The position numbers and the translations under genes were made by a program. Below are positions 40,343 through 53,500 of a stretch of DNA of 64,000 bases, in pieces. Within the stretch, counting starts at the first letter, position 1, and the number at the start of each line of letters is the position of its first letter. Below the pieces are notes generated by a model that saw only the letters and a program-made list of their open reading frames with translations, had not been told where the DNA came from and searched no databases. The DNA is from Datnioides undecimradiatus (Eukaryota; Chordata; Actinopteri; Lobotiformes; Datnioididae): assembly GCA_008933995.1 (NCBI GenBank), contig WARS01000026.1, positions 5,098,501-5,162,500 of the forward strand. Direction: 5' to 3'.

Positions 40343-43300
40343 CATTGCTGGGGGGGATCCTTGTCCTAACTCATTGCATGCATGAGTCAACACTCACAAA
40401 TAAACACACTCACAGATGCACAGGGAACACATATGGATGCACAATGCACACACAAACCAGCACGTAGCCCTTTTCCTTTTTGGATGCACATAAAGGAAGA
40501 TAGAGAGAAAGTGATAGGAGTACAGACATGGAGATATGGTTATTGGAGGAAGAGACAGATATTTTGGGTCCCCAGAAGGTTTTTTTAGCTGTTATGCCAC
40601 TGGTACAGCTGCAGCCAAGTCATCTTTGACCTGTACTCCCAGACACAGTTAAAGCTGCTTATAGCCTCAACGTGCTAGCAGAGCAGGTGATGGACATGTC
40701 GAGAAAAACACAGAAACAAATTATCAAAGATACCTGTATGTGTGGACATGTATTACTTGGGCTTTGGGGGCATAAATCTTTTTGCACCGTCACAGGGACT
40801 TGGTTTTCCATAGCATCTAAATGTGCATTTGAAAAAGACACAGACAATGTGTGAAACTATATGTGTTAATCTCCTGAATGATTTTAATGTATTATCTTTT
40901 CTCTTTCACAACAATTGTTCCGTTCATTTCATTTTTGAAACTCCTTAATATCATCTAAATGTGTTCTAAAACCATATGCCAGACCAATCTGAAATACTTT
41001 TAAGATGCACATTGTCCGCATTGTATGCACTGTACATTTTGCCTTTAAGTGGCTTAAAATTTTAAAATATATTTTTTATGACACATTCAGGTTATGTGCT
41101 TTTGTAGGCCACATTTCAAGCAGAGTAATAGCTTAACATGGTCTAAAATGCATTAAAAATAAGTATTTATGCAAAATATATGGACTGACTGCCTGCCTTG
41201 TGTAAGCGTGATCTGAAACACCATCAAACCTTTGGCATTCTTTTCTTTGTGCTGTCTCTCAGGCAGTGTGTGTCAGATTTACTTCAGGGTGCATCCTTAA
41301 TACCACTAGGTGTGTGGGAGTCTGTGCTGCAGTAAAGACGTGATGTAGAGATGATTGTATTGGCTTAGAACCCAGTGGCATATATATATCATGTTTAACA
41401 TTACCATTTATGTCTAAGGAAAACATTCTGGGTGTCATCAGTCGGAGTCTGTGCAGCTTTTTTTATGCTAATTCCTCCTTTTGTCAGAAAGTTGCTATTT
41501 GATCCTTATAAAGGAGCTAATGCACACTTTTTTTTATTTTTTGTATGCTCTTATATTAGAAGCAACACTTGCTTTAGTCAGCCTCACACATTAAAATTAC
41601 TTCTCAAAACAAAATCCTCCTTCAAGATGTGATTTGGTGAATCCACAGGTTGTATGTCCTCCCTCTGGCCTCTGGATGCAACTGACTGAGGACAGTATCA
41701 AACAGTGGCACGCCATCTATTTTTAAGTGATTTGTCAACAGTATTTGCTGGGAAGCAGCCTTCTCTAATGGCCCTCTGGCAGCCAGGCTGCTAATGTGCT
41801 GTGCAGAGAAGCGCTGACATCAGAGCTAAAATGATACATGCCTTTCTCTTTCATTATATCCATCCCTCCACCTGTCCATCTGTCTGAGCTTCTCTATCAT
41901 GTTGAGCACTGGTCAGATCAATAATCCCACCTCTCCCCTCCCCCTGCACTCTGGTTTGTGAATTGTTATGCATTTCCTCTAACTTGATTTTTCATGCCTT
42001 CTGGCACTTGTAATAAACCTGCAACATACACACACACACACCAACAAATAACATCCCTCCGCACATTCATACATTATAATGCTTAGCTAAGGACTGCACT
42101 GCTTGTGTTCCTATTTCATTACACATTGATTAGGGTGTTTAGAGAAAAACGTGTGGCAGGATAGTCCATATAAGACCACAGAAAGCCATTGATTCGCCTG
42201 TTTTTCTGGCGCACTGCAGTTCGCTTTCCCCATAAAAGTGAATAGATTAGACTTGGGACTCATGACCATCTTGGGCATTTGGGTATTAAGTCTGAATGCA
42301 AGCAGCTGAAATTACTTCAAGTTTAGTCATTTATTCACTGATTGCTTCATGTGAGTGTTAGTCTGAGCGAGCGTGTAAACGAAGACATACGCCGGGCACA
42401 CATATGGTGTGACATAATGGCACACTGCACTGTGTGTTATCATTCAGCGTACAAGTGTTATTAGGCCTGAGTAGGGAATGAATCATGCAGTGCACTATAA
42501 TTTCCTCTTGAGTCAGTGGAGTGGCTTTTTTAGCATCAATGAACGGTGTAGATGCAGACAGCTTGTCACAGAGACGAAAATGACTATAAAGGGGAAGTTC
42601 TGTGTTTGCCATAAATATCGGAGTCACGTTGGAAATCTGGGAGCTCACACCAAGCCATTATTTGGTCTTTTGACCCTGATTATCTCAGGCTTCAGCTAGT
42701 GTTTCATAGAAACAATATCTTCTGCCTTCAAACATTGTCATTATTTGACATGATGGCATGCTTGACCTGCAAGAATATTGTCTCGGGGGCTGCAAAGGGT
42801 GCTGAGGACCTTGGCTGGTGAACTCAGACCTGCATTGTTCAGTGTTTTTCCTGTAAACACCACAACAGAAACAACAGGGTACTGAGGGTCAGTTTCGCTC
42901 GTGCTCCCACTGGACAACTTCCAGACACAAAGAGACACAGAAAACATGCCTGAAAAGTCAAATGTATAAGATAAAATGTCAGAAAAGTGACAGCTGTCAA
43001 GAGATGTGATGAATAAGAGAAGAAAGATGAAGTCCACCACAGCTGACACTTTTCCCCCTGACATTCGGTTAATTTTAGAAACTGATTTACAGTAGATAAT
43101 TGGAAAGGACTGTATTTGAGCCCCTCAATGTACTTGTGGGACCAAACCTGTGGCAGCAACATAGAAATGTACTTTACATGCTCTATGCGGAGGCTTTATA
43201 GAGCACAGCTTCACATTAATAGTTAAGTTACTCTAAGAGACTACTGTAGCTTTATAATGTGGCTTCCCCAGAGGGGAGAGAGCGCTCATATTTCTCCTAC

Positions 43301-44148
43301 TCAGATTGTAAAGTGAGATCAAGAGGTTTTTCTGCTTCTTACTGTAAAATATAAAACATCTCATCTTGTCATGTTGGACCAAAAACAGTTGATACATCCA
43401 AAGGTTGTTCAAATAAATCCAAGACTATTGGATTTAAACCCAAGACAATTGTTTATTGAGATATCTTTTAATAGCCTCAAATGTTTCATTCTTCCAATCC
43501 CCCACATGTTTATACATTATGATCTAAGCGTGTGCGTATTTGCTATGATAACATGGTAGAGGTGCAGAGGGGAGCTGCAGGCTATGGAAAAGGAGAATAT
43601 CCATTACATAAGAGATTAAACTGAAGGAATCTGAGGTATGTATCCAACAACACTGGCCAGTAATATGAAAGCCTACTTCATGAGCCCCCCTATGGACAGA
43701 GCAACAGTGGGTATAGGGTCCACTGTTTATCCCTTTGATGTAGGCTTGTAGAAGGGAACAAACACACAGCGTGGCACTGTGGCGTTAACTCATATCATGC
43801 CATTAGACACCGCTGTTGTTTTAACTTTGCCTCCGAGTCATACCGGCAGAGGTCATGTGTGTGCATAGGACAGCGACAGGGACAGAAAGCAAAGGAACTT
43901 ACAGATAGAGAGAGATGAGACTGAAAGACAGTATTTGACTTCTGATTTCTCAAACCCTCAGCTAGATGTTACACTGACTTCTGAGGTTTGTTTACACTCT
44001 AAAAAAAGCAGCTTGTGGACGACTGTGTTCGCTCACCAGCCTTGCTGTTATTACATATCGTGCCACCCGCTGTTTTTACTCAACCACACTATTCTAATGG
44101 ACCGCTGCACTTCATTACAACAAACAGGAGAGAGAGAGACAGAGAGAC

Positions 44149-44184
<36 letters not shown>

Positions 44185-45000
44185 GTGGGAGATTACTTCT
44201 GTTTTGTTCAGCTCTCACTGTTTGGGGTAGAGGAATGTTTCAGAGTGGCTCAGTCCCCCTGTGTGTTTCATCCATCCACGTGCTGCACATACCCAACTGA
44301 CACACACTCATCATGAAGAGGAGGACACTTTCACACACACACCCTATCTTTCTCTCTTCTTTCTCTATTTTTAATGGAAGAATGCGTGATGCTTGCCCTC
44401 TTTCCCATTCCTCACTGTGAAGTCATCTGTAGGAAGGACTTTTTCAGCTTGTTCTGATGTGTGTGTGACACACATCTGTTGCTATAGCTGGAGGTGGAGA
44501 GAGAGCAGGCGAGGAGGATTGAGGCTTACACTTAAACCATTAGCATATGCTCGCAGGAATGGAAGAAGAGATAAGGGAGAGGTGGGTGGACATCTAAGAA
44601 AATGTGGAGGAGAAGAGGAGCGAGCGAACTGAGACGTATGAAATGAGGAGCGCAGTCATTGCTTTAGTTCAGTGTGATCAACAAAAACCACAAACACGCA
44701 CACACATATACAAGCAACGACTCACACATAAAACCAACAGACTTTGAAAAGCATCTTTAAAGTACAGCACAAACCTCAGGGCAAAGAAACGTACGAGTAG
44801 ACTGACAATGACAAACTCAATGAAAATCAACATTTTCCACATATTGTGCGAGCAAGAGTGTGCATAAAAGTGTGTGTAAGTGTGTGACACTGACCTCTGA
44901 CTCGGGCATAGCAGCAGCCACACTTGGCCAGGACTTTACGGAACAAGTGTTGGCAGCCACAGCCTCGGTGGTGGCGATGGTGATGGTGGCCCCCTTTCAT
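15680..45000 (-). CDS. arhgef25: p63RhoGEF, short isoform with Cys-rich N-terminus
   Basis: Uses first exon 45000-44895 and then the same thirteen exons from 27718 downwards; 606 aa. Its first 35 residues contain [14 protein letters not shown], matching the human p63RhoGEF N-terminus, where the CGCC cysteines are palmitoylated and hold the protein at the plasma membrane. Here they are C27, C29 and C30, with extra C14 and C16. DH domain is roughly residues 178-352 and PH roughly 364-489. Both first-exon routes enter exon 27718 in phase 1 and complete the same Asp codon, which is strong evidence for alternative promoters. Human ARHGEF25 shows the same two N-terminus types. Confidence 0.85.
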
Positions 45001-45470
45001 GCTGTTGAACCATGAGCAGAGGTGGGCATGGCCCGGCACTCTCTCCTTCTCCCCGCTCTCTCTCTGTTCCTCTGTCACTCTCTCTCTTACTCTCACTCTG
45101 TCTCTCCCAGGTCTCCCTCTCTAACCCTCACACAAGTAGAGGTTTACTCCTCAAAGTGTAAATCCTCAAAACGGTGTCAGTTAGTCTCCCTCCTCAGCTG
45201 ACTGCAGACAGACTTAAAGCCCTCACATCCAAACCGAGAAGAGGAGAAAAAAAAGAGTCCACAAAAGCAGCAGCAGCCAAGAAGAAATCCACACTAACAG
45301 GGTTTTTTCAGCTGATGATAAACAGCCAAGGAAACATTCCAGCAAGCTTATTGTGATATTGAACGAGCTGCCTTCCCTCTGTCTCTCTCTGTGTTTCCTC
45401 TGTTTTCTTTTTGGTGCTGAGCTCTGTGCCTCTGTGAACTGCCTGGTCAAATGACACACTAGGAGACTGC

Positions 45471-45504
<34 letters not shown>

Positions 45505-46065
45505 GGGAAAAGAGAGAGAGAGAGTAAGGGGAGGGGTGAGAAGGGTGGAGTCTGCAGCTCTAGTTGCTGGCTATTCCAGGATAATGTTCCCACTCCCCTA
45601 ATTTTCTCTCTTCCTGTCCTCTGTTTCTCTCCTCTCAGCTGTTTTTTCCTCTGCTCCCTCACTGATTCCTCACTCGTCTGCGTGTCTATCCAACCATCAA
45701 ACCATCCAACCCCAAGACCAGATGAAATGCCATGCTGAGAGCTGACCCTGGAAATAGTAACACCCAGGTCTGTAATGATACATAATGCTATTTACAGAAA
45801 GGAGAGGCCATGTTGGGTTGAAGGTGTCATGTATTTTCCAGTAACAGTGTCACCCCCACTTTCTCTAGGTGCATTTCACTTTTTTTGTAGGTTAAAGAGT
45901 GCGTGTTCACTTCATGGACCACATTGGGCTTTACTGTCTGGGACTTCTGTGTTCATTTATGATCATGGGGCCTGCACAGTGAGCGTTTTTTTTTTTTTTC
46001 TTTGTGTTTCCATGGAGCGAGCAGGGGGTCTCAAATTTCACAATGGTGGCATGTTGGCATTCTTG

Positions 46066-46115
<50 letters not shown>

Positions 46116-49100
46116 CTGACAGTTCATTGTAGTACATAGTGGGGTAGTTACACTCACAGCTCCGTGAGTCTTTGAGAAAAACTGGACAACAGTAATCTGT
46201 TCCTCATATTAATGCACATACTCTCTACCCCATCACTGTAATAAAGCTGCCCAGCTCTGGTCAATAATATACCAGTACAGAAGACTGTCAAAATGTAAAT
46301 GATCTGAATTTTGTAATTACACAGCAAAACAAGCGTATCTCCAAACATGTTTCACTGATCAGTGCCTTCACCCTAATCATTCAACCCTTTATACAGGAAA
46401 TTATGTGTTTGAGTTTGTGTATGTACCTCTGTGCATGTGTGTACAGATTATAAGAGAGTGCATACATGAACATTTGTATCGACAAGACATGAGTGTGCAT
46501 ATCTTCTCACAAGTGTGCATATAGGGTGTCGCAAGGTAATAAAACACAGCCCACACACACACACAGCAATTTAACAATCATCATGAAGCTTTTAACGATC
46601 ATTGCAATGACTGCTGTTCTCTTCTAAGTCAGGTTAATAAACCTGGAAGCTGCAGAGGTTGTGTCATCATCACAGCAATGCACACTAAGTGCATGTACCA
46701 TATTTAGATGTGCACTTTACTGATCAGAGCTGATTACATTCAATCAACACTAAATTATGACTCATCAGCCTTCCTTATAGATGCAAAGACAGTCTGATGA
46801 CATTTCAGTAAGTATAGCAGACTTAATCAAGGGGAAAAAATGACAGAAGCAGGGAAATGAGTAAGGCTGGTGATAACGCTATTATGAAACACTGTGTGTT
46901 CTGAGACCCAATCATTTATTTTCTGACCAAAAAACAGCATTTCTTAGGCCTGAAGCTGCTGAGCTTATGACTCAGTAAGTGATGTCATTTCACTTTTTTA
47001 CACCATGCTCCTCTCTACAAGCTACAATCCGGCTGTGGAAATCCCCACCTGATTACTGCAACAAAGTTGAGTGGCCTGACAGCACCCACTAAGGTTCCTC
47101 TTTGGGGGCATCAATGGAAAAAAGAGAGGGCTGAGTATCGACTGGCACAGAACCAACTTGCACACATGCACGCACATCCCTGAGGTGCATTGTCAGATGC
47201 TTCAATGGTTGATAGGGCTGTCTCTCCAACATCCACATCCTCTCCACAGTGACAGGGTGGTGGCAGACTGCTGTCAGGATGTTTCTGCTGTCTACAGGAG
47301 GCAGTTAGAGCAAAGAGAGAAGCCCAGCCGCCTCACCCATTAGCCACACAAGTTGCGTTAGACTTTGCACACAAACTTACAGTACAAACCAAAGCAACTA
47401 TAACATGTAAGAGAAGACAATCCCCACCGACAGACATATCATCTACTCTCAGGTTCAGACAGTACACTGGTTTACCAAATGCAACACTTGCACTCTGCAC
47501 AAACACAGATAGATCACAATCCTCCCTCCTCCCCCTCCCAGCCTCTCTCCATCGCTCCCTTTCTTCGCTTATAATGGATGCTTTAAGCGACTGTGATTGA
47601 AGGGGCAATTCACCAGAGGAATATTGAACAGCACTGCTGAATGTCTCCACTTGTCTGATGCTGATATGGCTGCCAAACACCGTCAAAAGCATAGAAGCAC
47701 AATTCAAAGTGGGTTGAGAAACAATGCGTTTGACAGCAGAACAGAGGCTTTTAAAAGACACTAGATAAAACAAAGACAAGAATCCGAGGGCAAAGCATTA
47801 CAAACGGAGCGAACACTGCCTGCACTATCACTCTACACAAACACAGACTGCACAAAGGAGAGATAATGAAGAATACATTGCTCTTGAGGTGTATTCAAAA
47901 TTCATGAAGCGAATACAGTGGGAATCTTTTCATGTGCTCTTAACTTAGAAGATGCCAGAGTGTGTTTCTACACAGCACCCAGTAGGGGGCATTTGTACTT
48001 GTTGCATAAGGTTGATTGGTAGGTTCACTCACTTGGCAGTGCTGTTGCAAAGCTCTGCAAAAATGCAAATTTTGTTTTTAGTCTGCTTTCATCAGTCAAT
48101 ATTTTCTGGAATAACAGTATTAGAAATGCATGAAGAATTTCAGTGAGGAAAAAAATGGTAATATTAAAAGATAAGATGTGTTCATTCTTTAGTGATGCCC
48201 CAGAGAATGCCCCATTTAGGTGTTGCAGCAGTACAAAGAGAGAAAAAGGTACAGAGAAATAGTGGGATAGTGAAGTCTAATATATGTCTATTTCTGTGCA
48301 TCAGCATTGACGTTTAACACCTACAGTATCACTCACAGTGCGGAATGAACCTTTGAATAAATGAACACTGATCCAGGAGACGTGTACAAAGCCCTGAATG
48401 CTAACAGAAATATGGAAAAAATGTTCCTCCCCTGGCTTGGGGGGGGGGGCATGCATTAACATCCATTCATCTCCCTCCTTTTATCTCTCACTTCCTCTCC
48501 CTCACTCTTCTCTCTCCCAATCTCCCACACGAGATGCACACACACAGTAAAGATGATTCATCCCCACACGTATACTTATGCAGATGTGGAGAACGAGACC
48601 TGGACCACTCTAGCGATGAAGGATGCATAAAATCTATATGTGTATGTAAGGCTTGTCTGAGGATAAGCATGCTAGTAGATGGATGTATGTGTTTTTGTCT
48701 GAGTCGAGCCAGCTGAAGAGGGAGAATGCATCATCTTTCCATTCTGTGCAGGAGACAGTCAGTCACATTTAGGAGGTGTGTTCAGCCAGTAATCTCAAGT
48801 ATGATTTATGAATGTTAATCAGCTCGTGCAATACACACAATCTCCTCATGTTCTTTTGTACTGACATTCTTGGAAAACAGAAAATGCAAACACAATACAC
48901 CCTGCTGGAGTAAACTCATTCATAATGTACAGTAAAATGTGCATGCACTTAAACTACAGAAGGGAACAGGCAAGTACACAGAATTCATATGACATAAGCA
49001 TGCATACTAATAGCTACAGCAAGTCTCAGTTGAGCAGATATGCAGTTGCTTATGCAGTGTGTTCCCCAACCCCCCACTGACATTAGCCTCTCCTCACCCC

Positions 49101-50519
49101 ATCAGCCAGCTGAAATCCTGCCAAAATATGCTCACTTAGATTTCATTTTCCTTCCTCCCTCTCCCTCACTCTTTCTCCTTTAGTTCCTCTTTCTTCCTCC
49201 CTTCATCTCTCAGCTAAGCGCCAATTAAGGAAAACTGGCATTCTGGACAAGCTGGTGTTGAGGGGGAAGATTTTTGGTTTTGGCTAAGGTCCCATCATGG
49301 AGCAGAAGTTGCAGAGTAACTGTCTAGTTCTCCTCTCTTCTGTCCTGCAGGTCTGCAGAGAGTTGCTGTTTTTGTCCAATTAAACTAAACTGCACTGCTG
49401 GCATACACCAGGGAGACAGACAGGTGTGTTCCTAATCTGAGTGTGTGTGTGTGTGCGCGCACACACACATGCACTTCAGAACTAGTACCACTCAGTACCT
49501 CCCACTGTTATATCTCACCATACAGCGCAGCTTTCAGGCAGCAGGAGCTCTGCACTACATGGAAGGAAGATGTACTCACCCCTGTAGACTTGTTTCTCAA
49601 AAACATCCATGATTGACTGCACAGCCACCCACAAATATGGACACATAGAGGCACACACTTTATAGACACGAACACTCACACCAACTCTTATGCCTTATCA
49701 ACCTCTCCTTCTCCTGTCCGGCTTCTCTTTTTCCAACAAACCACAGTGACTTCATTGGTAGCTTCTCCTCTCTACCTGACCTACAGCCTCCCTCCTCCTC
49801 CACTTTTTAAGCTGTCTGGAACTGCCCTGAACCTTTCTAGAAAACAGCATGCTAAGCACTGAGACTCCTTGGGACTGTTAAGTCTGAGCTAAAACACCAC
49901 CCAAAGGAGAAGATATGTTAATTTCAAACAAAAAGCAAACCCAGGGACCAATATGGAGAGACAAATCTTCGATTAATAATTACTGAGACCAGCAGTTTTT
50001 GGCATCAAGGAAATAGATTTTTTGGGAAAAGTGATTCAGAGATGGAGTTACAGCGTATTGGAATACAGTCTGAAATATGCTGCAATTCATCCTTTATAAA
50101 CTATTAAAACTGTATAACCAGCATTACTGTTCTTGTGAGGATGTGGCATGCTTGACAGCACATAATGACATTAATGTGTGTGGATACATCTGTGTGCACA
50201 TACATGTGAATGAAAGTGTGCTTTATATGTTTCCATCTGCCTCCTTCCAGGTCAGTCTGTGGTCTAAATGCCAGCTGTGCTGTGGAGCAGTGGCTCAGGA
50301 GGTGCTGTCTTGACCTGCCTTCCAGCTATACCCATTGACCCACGCCTAATACTAAATACTAAAAAGTTTCACAAATGGAATACTATGACTTAATTATTCA
50401 TGTAGGAGAGTATGGTTCATATGTCCTAGGGTTTATATTTACTGACAACAAAGTTTCACTGCCCAGACAGTATGCATGAGTTTACTTGGTTTTTGACAGA
50501 TCTGTATTGTCCCTACAGC

Positions 50520-50572
<53 letters not shown>

Positions 50573-53500
50573 ATATAATAACAGCAACTAGGTAAACAGC
50601 AGTTTATTGGTGTAACAGGGCTCACTCAAAGTAAAGAACCTACAAGGAAGTGTCACCTGAATCTGCAGCTGTCACAGTTCAGTCACCCAGTTCACTCAGT
50701 AGTTTTCCGTAGACCCCGCCTCTGCCCCACTCAGCCTGCCAGCCACTCCCACCTCATCAGCCAACTCATCTCACCTGTGCTCACAGCTGCCCCTCATCAC
50801 ATGCAATCAGCCCAGCATATATTCACCAGCTCCACACTCACTCCTTTGCCAGATTGTTCTTTGCCATGCGAGACTTTCCAGCGTTCTTCTTCTGGTACCG
50901 ACCCTGCCTGTCTCGGACTCCCCTGCTTCGTCTGTTCCCTGGTAAACGTCTCAGCCTTCTGTTCCTGACCAAGATTTCTGCCTTTGTTCTCCTGGTTCCT
51001 GTTTGCCTGTCCTGGACCGACCTCCTGGCTAAACTCTCCTCATCGGTTCTGTGTTCCCTTTGTGCTGCAATTGGGTTCCTACACCACCTGTTACAGTACA
51101 ATCTGGCCAGACATGGACCCAGCAACACCACCTTCACCACAGAATCGGTTTGAGAGGATTGAAAGTGTACTCAGGCTGCATGAGCAGCGAATGGAGGAAG
51201 CTGCTGTACACGCCAGACAAGCTGCAGTGGCCCACGCCCAAGCCTTTGCAGCCCTCTCCAACCAGTTACAACAGCTGATGTCTGCTCGTCCTCCTTCAGA
51301 AGTCCCAGTCTCCATGCCTGAACCTCCTGCTTCTCCGGGCCTTCTCCGAGGAGCTACGCAAGGTCTTTGGGGTGGGAGCTTCCAGTTCTGACGCTGCTTG
51401 TGATCTACTCTCCTTGCGCCAGGGGAACCAGTCCGTGGCTGACTTCTCCATTGACTTCCGGACCAGAGAACGGCAGAGCGACTGGAACACTGCAGCACTG
51501 TGCAACGCTTTCCTGCATGGTCTAGCAGAGTACATTAAAGATGAACTGGTTTCCCACCCTCTACCTTCCACACTTGATGGAATTATTGAGCTCACCACCC
51601 ATCTGGACCTCTGCATCCGGGCCCAGAGAAGGGAGAGGAGACATAACAGCACTAACCATCCCGCCTCAGCCCACTGCCCAAGTTCCTCACCTGTTATGGC
51701 CAATTTTGTAGAGCCCGAACCCATGCAGTTAGGCCGCACCAAACTTACACCTGAGGAGCGTGAGCACCGTCGGAGGGGGAACCTCTGTCTGTACTGCGGT
51801 CAAGCTGGACATTACATTTCCCGCTGCCCGTTAAAAAGGCAGGGCTCACCAATAAGTGAGGGAGTCCTGGTGAGTCACACGGCTGCAAAATCTTCCTCTG
51901 TGAACGTACGCCCCCTGCTTCAAGTCAGGTTCCTCCTTCCTGGTGGGGCACACACCTTGCCCACTTTGATTCTCTTTGAGACTCTGGGGCAGATGCCAAC
52001 ATCATGGTTGAGAGCTTGGCCATACAACTGGGTCTAGAGAAAACACCACTCGACACCCCAATCCCTGCTAGGGCCCTTGATGGCCATCTTCTTGAGACTG
52101 TCACTCACCAGACATCTCCTGTCCACATGCTGCTCTCTGGTAACCACCATGAGACCGTCCGGTTTCACCTCCTGTCATCTTCCGACATTCCCCTGATGCT
52201 GGGCTACCCTTGGCTCCGTCAACACAGCCCACACGTTGACTGGACCACAGGGGCCATCCTCGGTTGGAGCAACTCCTGCCACCAAGTCTGCCTCAAAAAC
52301 GCCTCTGTACCCCAGCAGACATCGCACCCCAGTTCCTTTCCTGACCTGTCCACAGTTCCTGCCGAGTACCATGACTTCCGGGAGGTGTTCAGTAAGGTTA
52401 AAGCGACTTCGTTACCCCCTCATCGCCCATATGACTGCTCCATTGACCTGAAGCCTGGCACCTCAGCTCCCAAGGGGCATCTGGTCCAGAACGGGAGGCC
52501 ATGGAATCCTACATAAAGGACTCCCTGGCTGCTGGTATCGTCCGTCTTCGTCTCCTGCTGGGGCAGGATTCTTTGTGGAGAAGGACAAGACCCTGTGCCC
52601 ATGCATTGATTACCGGGGTTCAATGACATCACCATAAAGAACCGGTACCCTCTTCCCCTCATCTCCTCAGCCTTTCAGTTGCTTCAAGGGGCCACAATCT
52701 TTACCAAGCTCGACCTCCGTAATGCCTACTACCTGGTCCGCATCAGGGAGGGGGATGAGTGGAAGACTGCCTTTAACACACCCACTGGACATCATGAATA
52801 TTTGGTGATGCCCTTCGGCCTCACCAATGCCCCAGCAGTCTTCCAGGCCTTGATCAACAACGTCCTCAGGGACATGATTAACAAGTATGTGTTTGTTTAT
52901 TTGGACGACATCCTCATTTTCTCCAATTCCCGGGAGGAGCACATCCACCATGTCCAGACTGTCCTACACCACCCGTTACACTAGCTTTATGGAGCTCCAT
53001 AGTGACTATCAGTACATTGCTTGTCCAACTTGCAACTTTACTGTATCTCACTCACTGCTAAAGTTGTCAGCTACAGCAGGCTGCTGTTTTTGACAAAGTA
53101 CTTCCACAAACCCACTGCTCAGTACTAAACAACAGACTGAGTTAATAACTTGCTGATGATCCAGCTAAGGACCATGTGGCAGCAAGTTTTAAAACTTGAT
53201 TGGTGTTAAATCCACATTACATTAGGCCCACATGTAGCTGAGTTTAAGGACCATTATTTCACAAGAAGAGTCAGATCTTTAGGTCAAAGGTGCAGATAAG
53301 ACATCTGCTCTTTGTCCACTGTTTTCAAAAACATCAGCAGTACATGCAAAACAGATATGGGATTCCAAACCATGCTGCCATCTCACATGAACACAGAAGG
53401 TACTTGTAAGAGCTAGTACCAAATATTTATGACAACTGTATGATGACATAGTTATGTCTGGCAATTTATTGGACTTTAAAAAGTACATATTTGCAAGAAA

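Larger units (their letters stand above)
28000..44890. other. Large arhgef25 intron (short-isoform exon to first shared exon)
   Basis: About 17 kb (44894 to 27719) without another supported exon. It holds the simple repeats and interspersed elements listed separately. The remaining sequence is AT-rich and unremarkable, and its short open frames lack known domains. Confidence 0.5.
50585..52980 (+). mobile_element. Degenerate Ty3/gypsy LTR retrotransposon, Sushi-ichi-like, 5' half
   Basis: Order is a partial LTR/leader (about 50.6-51.1 kb, CT-rich and GC-richer than its surroundings), gag start, capsid remnant, zinc knuckle, aspartic protease and the first part of reverse transcriptase. RNase H, integrase and the 3' LTR are absent. 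The reading frame is broken several times, so it cannot be autonomous. The gag line '[20 protein letters not shown]' followed by a CCHC knuckle is the signature of Sushi-ichi-type elements, the group from which mammalian PEG10/RTL genes derive. It lies antisense within an arhgef25 intron. Confidence 0.85.

Noticed and set aside
47333-47779. 148-codon minus-strand frame in the arhgef25 intron
   Set aside because: No domain, no splice support, not in phase with any arhgef25 exon route.
50984-51391. Reading the gag frame as a host gene (domesticated PEG10/RTL-like)
   Set aside because: Frameshifts, a capsid deletion and a stop before the protease motif show decay rather than a conserved host gene.
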